Source: Ruminococcaceae bacterium UBA4958 (GTDB lineage Bacteria > Bacillota > Clostridia > Oscillospirales > Acutalibacteraceae). From it: DNA of 8,506 bases. Numbering within the stretch: the stretch's first letter is position 1; the number at the start of each line of letters is the position of its first letter. Positions 1-5,976 of this stretch are shown piece after piece. The notes beneath the pieces were generated by a model. The model was not told the origin of the DNA and made no database searches. It was given only the letters and a program-made list of their open reading frames with translations. The stretch spans positions 461 to 8,966 of the forward strand of contig DHAI01000058.1 in the NCBI GenBank assembly GCA_002397355.1, read 5' to 3'. Position numbers and translations under genes: made by a program.

Positions 1-632
1 TTGAGCGGGCGGACGCGCTTCGGGTCGGTGCGCACCTGCACCAGCGCGGGGGAGAGCGGCGTGGCGCTGTGGTGGAACGGGCGGAGCAGGGCGTAGCCAT
101 CCCCCGTGGAACCGGACTGCGGGCAGGCTTTTCCACCCGTGGCCACGACGAGCGACCTTGCGCGGACCTTGTCCTTTTCGCAGGCGGCCAGGAACCCGCC
201 GGGGACGCTTTCCAGCCAGGAGACCGGGAAATCGCAGATCAGCCGCGCGCCGTCTTCCTCCAGCCCCCTGCGCAGCACGTTCAGCACCGACTGGGCCTGC
301 AGGCTGTGCGGGTAGACGCGGCCCTCCTCCGCCTCGCGGCAGAGAAGCCCCTGGGAGCGGAACAGCGAGAGAATCTTTTCCGGCGGGAACCGCAGCAGCA
401 CCGTTTCCGCCGCCTTTGCGTCCCCGTGGTAGCTTTCCGGCGCGGCCCGCAGGTTCGTCAGGTTGCAGCGGCCGTTGCCGGTCATCAGCAGCTTTTTTCC
501 CACGCGCGGGTTCTTCTCCAGCACGGCTATCTTCAGCGGGCGGCCTTTCGCGCGCGCAAGTTCCGCCGCGGCGAGCGCCGCGGCAAGGCCGGACGCCCCG
601 CCGCCGACGACCGCGAGATCATACGTTTCCAA
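1..632 (-). CDS. NAD(P)/FAD-dependent oxidoreductase, HI0933/BaiN-like family (N-terminal part, cut by window edge)
   Basis: Seen: 210 codons, with the C-terminal half outside the window. The start is TTG at 632-630, giving METYDLAVVGGG; an AAGGAGG lies nine bases upstream and no ATG or GTG gives a sensible start. An FAD Rossmann motif GGGASG is at residues 10-15, with the strand-2 acid E39 that would hold the ribose. The family signature GKKLLMTGNGRCNLTN is at 45-60, and GGKACPQSGSTGDGY at 166-180. Known: these two blocks mark the HI0933 (YhiN, 'aminoacetone oxidase') group of two-dinucleotide-binding flavoproteins, normally about 400 residues and cytosolic. BaiN, a member, is linked to bile-acid reduction in a gut clostridium. 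Inferred: a redox flavoenzyme of unknown substrate; a bile-acid role cannot be read from this fragment. It lies 32 bases after a micro-ORF and probably shares its promoter. Confidence 0.93.
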   Translation of the reverse strand, partial: METYDLAVVGGGASGLAAALAAAELARAKGRPLKIAVLEKNPRVGKKLLMTGNGRCNLTNLRAAPESYHGDAKAAETVLLRFPPEKILSLFRSQGLLCREAEEGRVYPHSLQAQSVLNVLRRGLEEDGARLICDFPVSWLESVPGGFLAACEKDKVRARSLVVATGGKACPQSGSTGDGYALLRPFHHSATPLSPALVQVRTDPKRVRPL

Positions 633-641
633 GGGCCAGCG

Positions 642-648
642 CCTCCTT
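642..648 (-). promoter_or_regulatory. Ribosome binding site fixing a TTG start for the oxidoreductase
   Basis: On the minus strand AAGGAGG is followed by nine bases and then TTG (632-630). It is the only strong Shine-Dalgarno match near the gene's N-terminus, so it decides the start; the next codons lead straight into the FAD-binding strand. Confidence 0.75.
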
Positions 649-664
649 TTCTTTGGGCGGGATC

Positions 665-781
665 TCAATGCAGAAACAGGAAGAGAAACGCGGAAAGCGC
701 CACAAGGACGGCACAGACGGCCGCTACGACGCGTGCCAGCGCCGTGCGTTTTCCCCCCTTGCCCCAAAGGCTCCGCTTCAA
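665..781 (-). CDS. Small single-pass membrane protein, 38 aa (unrecognised)
   Basis: I do not recognise a family. Seen: a TTG start at 781-779, preceded eight bases earlier by GGGAGG (795-790), and a TGA stop at 667-665. The product has a basic N-terminus (MKRSLWGKGGKRTALAR) followed by about 20 hydrophobic residues (VVAAVCAVLVALSAFLFLFL) ending in His. By the positive-inside rule this predicts a cytosolic N-terminus and one helix. A good promoter sits immediately upstream (806-834), giving a leader of only about 18 bases, and the flavoprotein starts 32 bases downstream, so the two look like one transcript. What argues for a real gene is promoter, ribosome site, membrane-type composition and stop all in the right order; what argues against is its size and TTG start. 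It could instead be a leader ORF. Confidence 0.5.
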   Translation of the reverse strand: MKRSLWGKGGKRTALARVVAAVCAVLVALSAFLFLFLH

Positions 782-805
782 TGCAATCGCCTCCCGATGG
801 AAACC

Positions 806-834
806 ATTATAAGCAAAACCGCCCGAAAAAACAA
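806..834 (-). promoter_or_regulatory. Sigma-A type promoter for the micro-ORF and flavoprotein
   Basis: Reading the minus strand, TTGTTT (834-829) is followed by 17 bases and a perfect TATAAT (811-806). The predicted transcript start is near 799, only a few bases before the GGGAGG ribosome site. It points away from the LCP promoter at 870-898, so the two are divergent. Confidence 0.7.
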
Positions 835-869
835 CCTGGCGCACGGGCCGGGCCGGAAACCGCGTTTTA

Positions 870-898
870 TTGACATTCCCGGCGCTTTGACTTAGAAT
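870..898 (+). promoter_or_regulatory. Sigma-A type promoter for the LCP gene
   Basis: A perfect TTGACA (870-875), a 17-base spacer and TAGAAT (893-898; five of six matches to TATAAT). Predicted transcription begins near 905, giving a leader of about 35 bases before the ATG at 941. Confidence 0.8.
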
Positions 899-940
899 AA
901 AACTTATCTGATACGAGTATAAGGGGAATCCAACAATCAT

Positions 941-2137
941 ATGGACCATAACAGATACGACAGCCGGTACGGCGGAGAAAACGCGGAAGCCGGAAGCGCG
1001 CGGAACCGGCGGCGGGCTCCCGCGTCGCCGCGAGGCCGTTCCTCTTACCAAGGGCAGGGTGAGATCGACCGCTACGACTACGTGGACCGCGACATTTACA
1101 GCAGCAGCGCTGCCGAGCGACGCGCTGCCGGGCGGAAGCCCCCGAAGAAGAAAAAAAAGAAGCGCGGCGGGGCCGGAAGGGTTTTCCGCACGTTCCTGCT
1201 CGTCCTGCTCCTCCTCGCGGGAGGCTATTTCCTCTACTTCCGCGTGATGTCCTCGCGCCTGAACCGCTCCGAGGACGTGACCAGCAGCACGCTTGCGCGG
1301 TATGTGCAGACGCCCTCCGCTGCGCCGGACTGGGACGTGAAATCCGACGGCGACGTGATGAACGTGCTCCTGCTCGGGATCGACGAGAATGAGGACGGCT
1401 CCGACGGGCGCTCCGACAGCAACATCCTCGTCTCCATCGACCAGAAGACCAAAAAGATCCACCTCGTCTCGTTCCTGAGGGACTCTTACCTGGAAATTCC
1501 CACCGTGGGGAAGAACAAGCTGAACACCGCCTATGTGAAAGGCGGCGTGGCGCTCACGATGCAGACGCTGGAGAACAACTACCGGGTGAACATCGACCGG
1601 TACATGTCGGTGAACTTCAAGAACTTCGCCGCCGTAGTCGACAAGATGGGCGGGCTGGACGTGCCGATGAGCGCATCCGCCGCCGAGCAGTGCAACGAAA
1701 ACGTCCACACCGCGTTCAAAGAGGGGACAAACCATCTGGACGGCAAAGAGTGCCTGTACTACGCGCGCATCCGCGACGCGAAGGACGAATTCGGCCACGA
1801 CGACTACGGCCGCGCCGGGCGGCAGCGCCAGGTGATCCAGCTTATGATCGGGAAGATGAAGTCCATGAATCCCGTGGAGACCAGCAAGATCCTTTACGAC
1901 TACCTGCCGCTGATCCACACAAACCTCACCGACCCGGAGGTGGCGTGTCTGGCGTCCGTGGCCGCGACGATCTCCGGCTATCAGGTCGAAAGCAAGCAGA
2001 TGCCGGCGCCCGGCACGTTCGACGACCAGCGGAGCGTGGACGGCGTAGGCAAAGTCATTGACCTGGACCTCAAAAAGAACTGCGCGATCCTGCGCGAGTT
2101 CCTCTACGGCGCTTCCTCCGATTCGGGCGGGGACTAG
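941..2137 (+). CDS. LytR-CpsA-Psr (LCP) family cell-wall glycopolymer transferase
   Basis: A 398-residue protein. Residues 1-80 are a hydrophilic, Arg/Tyr-rich cytosolic tail ending in a Lys run (PPKKKKKKKR); 81-101 form one membrane helix; the rest should lie outside the cell. The LCP domain starts at VLLLGID (142-148) and shows the family's charged catalytic and phosphate-binding residues: R157 and D159 in GRSDS, R180-D181 in SFLRDSY, KLNTAY (193-198), ARIR (275-278) and GRAGRQRQ (290-297). Known: LCP enzymes move lipid-linked polymers (teichoic acid, capsule or secondary wall polymers) onto peptidoglycan. Which polymer is used here cannot be told. The ATG at 941 is the only start before the domain; its ribosome site (AAGGGG, 921-926) is rather distant at 14 bases. 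No terminator follows, so reading into metG is possible. Confidence 0.93.
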   Translation: MDHNRYDSRYGGENAEAGSARNRRRAPASPRGRSSYQGQGEIDRYDYVDRDIYSSSAAERRAAGRKPPKKKKKKRGGAGRVFRTFLLVLLLLAGGYFLYFRVMSSRLNRSEDVTSSTLARYVQTPSAAPDWDVKSDGDVMNVLLLGIDENEDGSDGRSDSNILVSIDQKTKKIHLVSFLRDSYLEIPTVGKNKLNTAYVKGGVALTMQTLENNYRVNIDRYMSVNFKNFAAVVDKMGGLDVPMSASAAEQCNENVHTAFKEGTNHLDGKECLYYARIRDAKDEFGHDDYGRAGRQRQVIQLMIGKMKSMNPVETSKILYDYLPLIHTNLTDPEVACLASVAATISGYQVESKQMPAPGTFDDQRSVDGVGKVIDLDLKKNCAILREFLYGASSDSGGD

Positions 2138-2167
2138 CAATCGGCGCTTCCCTTTCCGCCGCGGAAC

Positions 2168-2176
2168 TGTTATAAT
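2168..2176 (+). promoter_or_regulatory. Extended -10 promoter for metG
   Basis: TG-T-TATAAT at 2168-2176 is a perfect extended -10 element. The position 17 bases further upstream (TTCCCT, 2148-2153) is a poor -35, as is common for extended -10 promoters. Transcription would begin near 2183, leaving a leader of about 32 bases: too short for a T-box or S-box riboswitch. Confidence 0.6.
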
Positions 2177-2214
2177 AATAAAGTATATGAAAATTCGTCC
2201 CGGAGGCCGAAAAT

Positions 2215-4164
2215 ATGGAAAAGAAAACGTTCTATATCACCACGCCCATCTATTACCCGTCCGGTAAGCCGCATATCGGGCATTGCTACTGCACCCTTGC
2301 GTGCGACGCCATCGCCCGCTACAAGCGAATGCAGGGGTACGACGTGATGTTCCTGACCGGGACGGACGAGCACGGGCAGAAGATCGAGCAGAAGGCCGAA
2401 GCGGCCGGCGTCACGCCGCAGCAGTACGTGGACGGGACCACCAAGGTCTTCCGCGACCTGTGGAAGCTGATGAACATCTCCAACGACAAATTCATCCGCA
2501 CGACGGACGCCTACCATGTGAAGGCCATCCAGAAGATCTTCCGCCGGCTTTACGAGAAGGGCGAGATCTACAAGGGCAAGTACAAGGGCTGGTACTGCAC
2601 GGACTGCGAGTCCTTCTGGACCGAAACGCAGCTGAAGGACGGCAGGTGCCCCGACTGCGGCCGCGAGGTGAAATGGACCGAGGAGGAAGCGTACTTTTTC
2701 CGCCTTTCCCATTACGCCGACCGCCTGCTGAAGCTTTATGAGGACAAGCCCGACTTCATCCAGCCGGAAAGCCGCAAAAACGAGATGATCAACTTCATCA
2801 GGCAGGGGCTGCAGGACCTGTGCGTCTCGCGCACCAGCTTTACGTGGGGCGTGCCGGTGGATTTCGACCCCAAGCACGTGGTCTATGTGTGGATCGACGC
2901 GCTGCCGAACTATATCACCGCGCTGGGCTACGGCTCCGACGACGATTCGCTTTACCGGAAATACTGGCCGGCGGACGTGCATTTCGTCGGCAAGGAGATC
3001 GTGCGTTTCCACGCCATCATCTGGCCCGCTATCCTGATGGCGCTTGGCCTGCCGCTTCCGAAGCAGGTGTACGGCCACGGGTGGCTGCTCTTCGGCGACG
3101 GCAGCAAGATGAGCAAGTCGAAGGGAAACGTGGTGGACCCCTACGTGCTGTGCGGGCGGTACGGCGTGGACGCGGTGCGCTACTTTCTGCTGCGCGAGAT
3201 CCCGTTCGGCTCGGACGGCCTGTTCACCAACCAGGCCCTCATCAACCGCATCAACTCCGACCTGGCCAACGACCTGGGCAACCTCCTTTCCCGCACGGCG
3301 ATGATGGTGCAGAAGTATTTCGACGGGAAGATCCCGGCGGAGCGGGAAAGCGCCGCGGTGGACGAGGATCTCGTCTCCATGGCGCTCGGCCTGCGCGGCC
3401 GGTGCGACAAAGCCGTGGACGGCTACCAGTTCTCCAACGCGCTGGCGGAGATCTGGAAGCTTGTGTCCCGCGCGAACAAATATATCGACGAGACCGCGCC
3501 GTGGGTCCTCGTCAAGGATCCGGCGAAAAAGCCGCGCCTGGCGGCCGTGCTCTACAACCTCTGCGAGTGCCTGCGCATCGTCTCCATCCTGCTGGCGCCC
3601 TTCCTGCCGGACACGGCGCCGGCGATCCAGAAGCAGATCGGCGCGAAGCCGGAGGAACTGACGTACGACGCCGCGGCAAAGTGGAACGTGCTCCCGCCCG
3701 ACGCCGAGATCGCAAAAGGGAAGGCTCTGTTCCCGCGCATCGACGCGGAAAAGGAACTGGAAGAGCTGAACCGCCTGATCCCGAACCCGGCCGCGAAGGA
3801 AGCCGAAAAAGCGGCGGAAGCGTCCGAAGGGACAGCCGCCGCGCAGGTTACGATCGACGACTTCGAGAAGCTCGACCTGCGCGCCGGCTACGTGAAGGCC
3901 TGCGAGCATGTGAAGGGCTCGAAAAAGCTGCTGAAATTCACGCTGGACGACGGTATGGGCGGGCGCACGATCGTCTCCGGCATCGCAAAGTGGTACGAGC
4001 CCGAAAATCTGGTGGGGCACACGGTCGCGTTCGTGGCGAATCTGAAGCCCGCGAAGCTCTGCGGCGTGGAAAGCCAGGGCATGATCCTCTCGGCTGACGC
4101 CGGCGAGGACGACGTGAAGATCCTCCTGCTGGACGGCGTGCCCGCCGGCAGCAAGATCCGGTGA
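2215..4164 (+). CDS. metG: Methionyl-tRNA synthetase
   Basis: Charges tRNA-Met with methionine in the cytosol; essential for initiation and elongation. At 649 residues it has the usual length for a MetRS with a C-terminal dimerisation/tRNA-binding domain. Seen in order: class I HIGH signature as HIGH at 20-23; zinc knuckle with two CxxC pairs (C128/C131 and C145/C148), which places it in the single-zinc type; KMSKS exactly at 298-302; an alpha-helical anticodon-binding region; a low-complexity Ala/Glu linker near 525-543; and a Trbp111-like OB fold from about 545, containing KLDLRAGYV and GRTIVSGIA. The start has GGAGG eight bases upstream (2202-2206). The following gene is tatD, a pairing seen in many Firmicutes. 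Nothing is missing or broken. Confidence 0.98.
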   Translation: MEKKTFYITTPIYYPSGKPHIGHCYCTLACDAIARYKRMQGYDVMFLTGTDEHGQKIEQKAEAAGVTPQQYVDGTTKVFRDLWKLMNISNDKFIRTTDAYHVKAIQKIFRRLYEKGEIYKGKYKGWYCTDCESFWTETQLKDGRCPDCGREVKWTEEEAYFFRLSHYADRLLKLYEDKPDFIQPESRKNEMINFIRQGLQDLCVSRTSFTWGVPVDFDPKHVVYVWIDALPNYITALGYGSDDDSLYRKYWPADVHFVGKEIVRFHAIIWPAILMALGLPLPKQVYGHGWLLFGDGSKMSKSKGNVVDPYVLCGRYGVDAVRYFLLREIPFGSDGLFTNQALINRINSDLANDLGNLLSRTAMMVQKYFDGKIPAERESAAVDEDLVSMALGLRGRCDKAVDGYQFSNALAEIWKLVSRANKYIDETAPWVLVKDPAKKPRLAAVLYNLCECLRIVSILLAPFLPDTAPAIQKQIGAKPEELTYDAAAKWNVLPPDAEIAKGKALFPRIDAEKELEELNRLIPNPAAKEAEKAAEASEGTAAAQVTIDDFEKLDLRAGYVKACEHVKGSKKLLKFTLDDGMGGRTIVSGIAKWYEPENLVGHTVAFVANLKPAKLCGVESQGMILSADAGEDDVKILLLDGVPAGSKIR

Positions 4165-4165
4165 T

Positions 4166-4187
4166 TTTTGGGGAAAGAGCCCCAAAA
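4166..4187 (+). repeat. Hairpin immediately after the metG stop codon
   Basis: TTTTGGGG (4166-4173) pairs with CCCCAAAA (4180-4187) around the loop AAAGAG, starting one base after the TGA. No U-run follows on either strand, so by itself it is not a standard terminator; it could protect the 3' end of the metG message. Confidence 0.55.
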
Positions 4188-4204
4188 GTTGAGACTTCAG
4201 CTCT

Positions 4205-4240
4205 GCCGGGGGCGCGAGCCGCTCCCGGCCCTTTTTGTCT
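4205..4240 (+). terminator. Rho-independent terminator after metG
   Basis: A ten-pair stem with one G-U pair: GCCGGGGGCG (4205-4214) against CGCTCCCGGC (4220-4229), loop CGAGC, followed by CCTTTTTGTCT. Classic layout. It separates metG from tatD, so tatD either has its own weak promoter or depends on read-through. Confidence 0.8.
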
Positions 4241-4298
4241 TAAAATTCTAACGGGCGGCGTCCCTCCAGCCGCCGGCCAGAGAAAGAAGAGATTCCCG

Positions 4299-5072
4299 AT
4301 GCCCTACGTCAATATTTTTGACAGCCACGCGCACTACGACGATCCCGCGTTCGACGGGGACCGCGAGACGCTTCTCGCCTCCCTGCCGGGGCGCGGCGTC
4401 CGCCGCGTGGTAGACTGCGGCGCCGACCTCGCGTCCTCGCGCAAGGCCCTCGCCCTCTCGGCGCAATATCCGTACCTCTACGCCGCCGCCGGCATTCACC
4501 CGGAGGAAGCGCACGACCTTCCCGCCGACTGGGAATCGCGGCTCGCCGGCCTGCTCGCGCAGCCGAAGGAAGTGGCCGTGGGGGAGATCGGCCTCGACTA
4601 CCACTTCGCGGAGAATCCGCCGCGCGAGGCGCAGAGGGACGTTTTCGAAAAACAGATCCTTCTCGCAGGCCGTCTCGGCCTGCCCGTCATCGTGCACGAC
4701 CGGGAGGCGCACGGCGACACGATGGTCCTTCTGCGCAAGCACCGGCCGCGCGGCGTGGTGCACTGTTTTTCCGGCAGCGCGGAGATGGCGAAGGAAGTGC
4801 TCCGTCTCGGTATGTACATCGGTTTGGGCGGCGCGGTCACATTCAAAAACGCGCGCGTGCCCGTGGAGGTCGCGAAGCTCGTTCCCCGCGACCGGCTTCT
4901 GCTGGAGACGGACTGCCCCTATATGGCGCCTGTGCCGTACCGCGGGAAGCGCAACGACTCCACCCTCATCGCCTGCGTCGCGGACCGGCTCGCCGAAATC
5001 CGGGGCGAAAGCGCGCAGGAGATTATCGACCGGGCGAACGAGAACGCAAAGCGGCTGTTCGGCGTGGATTGA
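4299..5072 (+). CDS. tatD: TatD family metal-dependent hydrolase/DNase
   Basis: A 257-residue TIM-barrel amidohydrolase of typical TatD length. The metal-site residues all appear: HxH at H10/H12 in DSHAHYD, E96 in VGEIGLDYH, H133 in IVHDREAH, H155 in VVHCFSGS, and D205 in LLETDCPYMAP. The start at 4299 is preferred because the protein then begins directly with the first barrel strand; an in-frame start further upstream would read through the terminator. The ribosome site (AGAAGAG) is weak. Known: TatD proteins are 3'-5' exonucleases and related DNases of the cytosol, with reported roles in DNA repair and in D-aminoacyl-tRNA removal in some species; the physiological role here is not fixed by sequence. 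It lies between metG and a methyltransferase with no terminator after it. Confidence 0.95.
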   Translation: MPYVNIFDSHAHYDDPAFDGDRETLLASLPGRGVRRVVDCGADLASSRKALALSAQYPYLYAAAGIHPEEAHDLPADWESRLAGLLAQPKEVAVGEIGLDYHFAENPPREAQRDVFEKQILLAGRLGLPVIVHDREAHGDTMVLLRKHRPRGVVHCFSGSAEMAKEVLRLGMYIGLGGAVTFKNARVPVEVAKLVPRDRLLLETDCPYMAPVPYRGKRNDSTLIACVADRLAEIRGESAQEIIDRANENAKRLFGVD

Positions 5073-5127
5073 TGCGGGAATATCGTCCGCACAACCCGGA
5101 ATATCTTGGCGAAAGGAATGGGATGAC

Positions 5128-5781
5128 ATGAAACTCGAAAAGATGGGGGAGTTCTTCGATCGCCGTCTGGACGGTTACGAGGACCACCAGCTTTCCTGCA
5201 TCGATTCCGCGGAGGAGTTTTACCTCTATACGGCGGCGCGGCTTCCCATGGCCGCGGGGTGCAAAGTTCTTGACCTGGGCTGCGGGACGGGGCTGGAACT
5301 GAATGAATATTTCAGGCTGAACCCCGCTGCGCAGGTCACGGGGATCGATCTGGCGGGCGGTATGCTGAAGGCGTTGCGGGCCAAATTCCCGGAACAGAAG
5401 CTGACGCTGATCCACGGCTCGTATTTTGAGGTCCCGTTTGGAACAAGCGAATACGACGCCGCCGTTTCCGTGGAGTCCCTGCATCATTTCCCGCTGGAAC
5501 AGAAGGTCCCGCTCTACCGGAAGCTGCGCGATTCCCTCAGGGCGGGCGGGTATTTCATCCTGACGGACTATATGGCGGAAAATGAGGAAGAAGAGAAGAA
5601 AAACTTTTTGGAGCTTGCCGGCTTGAAAAAAGAGCTGGGAATCGACGGCGACGAGTTCTATCACTTCGATACGCCGCTCACCAGGGAGCATGAGACGGAA
5701 GCCCTGCTTTCGGGGGGCTTTTCAAAAGTCGAGTTTCTGCACCGATGGAAAGCTACGAATATCCTGAAGGCGTATCGTTGA
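5128..5781 (+). CDS. Class I SAM-dependent methyltransferase, substrate unknown
   Basis: A 217-residue single-domain protein. Motif I VLDLGCGTG (47-55) and the acidic end of strand 2, D74 in TGIDLAGGM, form the S-adenosylmethionine pocket; SEYDAAVSVESLHHF (107-121) is the motif IV region, and LRAGGYFILTDY (137-148) is the next strand pair. The pattern fits the Methyltransf_25/11 type, which mostly acts on small molecules, but no substrate can be named. It is not KsgA/RsmA by length or motifs. The start has AAAGGA ten bases upstream. It lies 55 bases after tatD with no terminator between, so probably the same transcript. Codon choice looks less GC-extreme than in tatD (more GAA, AAA, TTT), which could mean a separate origin; this is only a by-eye impression. 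Confidence 0.9.
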   Translation: MKLEKMGEFFDRRLDGYEDHQLSCIDSAEEFYLYTAARLPMAAGCKVLDLGCGTGLELNEYFRLNPAAQVTGIDLAGGMLKALRAKFPEQKLTLIHGSYFEVPFGTSEYDAAVSVESLHHFPLEQKVPLYRKLRDSLRAGGYFILTDYMAENEEEEKKNFLELAGLKKELGIDGDEFYHFDTPLTREHETEALLSGGFSKVEFLHRWKATNILKAYR

Positions 5782-5813
5782 TTTCCGGATTTGTAGAAAT
5801 CCCGGGAGGAAAA

Positions 5814-5861
5814 ACCTCGCCGGACGGCCGGAGACAAGGCCGTCCGGCGAGGTCTTTGTCT
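5814..5861 (+). terminator. Very strong, probably bidirectional terminator
   Basis: A perfect 16-pair stem: ACCTCGCCGGACGGCC (5814-5829) with its exact complement at 5838-5853, loop GGAGACAA. Downstream on the plus strand is CTTTGTCT, a modest U-run; on the minus strand the stem is followed by TTTTT, which is better. It closes the metG-tatD-methyltransferase run. Confidence 0.85.
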
Positions 5862-5923
5862 CGCACCGGTTTTTCCGCAGCGGCATGACTTCCCGCCGCG
5901 GAGCGGGGTGAGAAGGACACTTT

Positions 5924-5952
5924 TTGGCCTTTGCGGAATATTATGGTCTTAT
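5924..5952 (+). promoter_or_regulatory. Weak candidate promoter for the cupin gene
   Basis: TTGGCC (5924-5929), 17 bases, TCTTAT (5947-5952): four of six matches in each box. Transcription would begin just before the AAGGAG ribosome site at 5962. A promoter is expected here because a terminator lies upstream, but this match alone is not strong. Confidence 0.3.
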
Positions 5953-5976
5953 CACGGAAACAAGGAGTGAGAGATC

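Noticed and set aside
665..2140. Long open frame of 491 codons on the minus strand opposite the LCP gene
   Set aside because: It is the mirror of a GC-rich coding gene, with Val/His/Arg-rich composition and no domain. Only its last 38 codons, outside the LCP gene, look like a real ORF.
2138..2214. T-box or S-box riboswitch ahead of metG
   Set aside because: The whole intergenic space is 77 bases and the predicted leader about 32; no specifier loop, T-box sequence or terminator fits.
2170..4185. Open frame of 671 codons on the minus strand across metG
   Set aside because: metG is unmistakable by HIGH, KMSKS and zinc motifs on the other strand; the antisense frame has no recognisable motif and arises from high GC at third positions.
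4161..4298. Longer tatD with an upstream in-frame start
   Set aside because: It would translate through the metG terminator, and the additional residues resemble no TatD. The ATG at 4299 gives the normal length.
5079..5106. Two copies of GGAATATC between tatD and the methyltransferase
   Set aside because: The copies are only eight bases and 20 apart, with no symmetry or promoter nearby; chance is sufficient.
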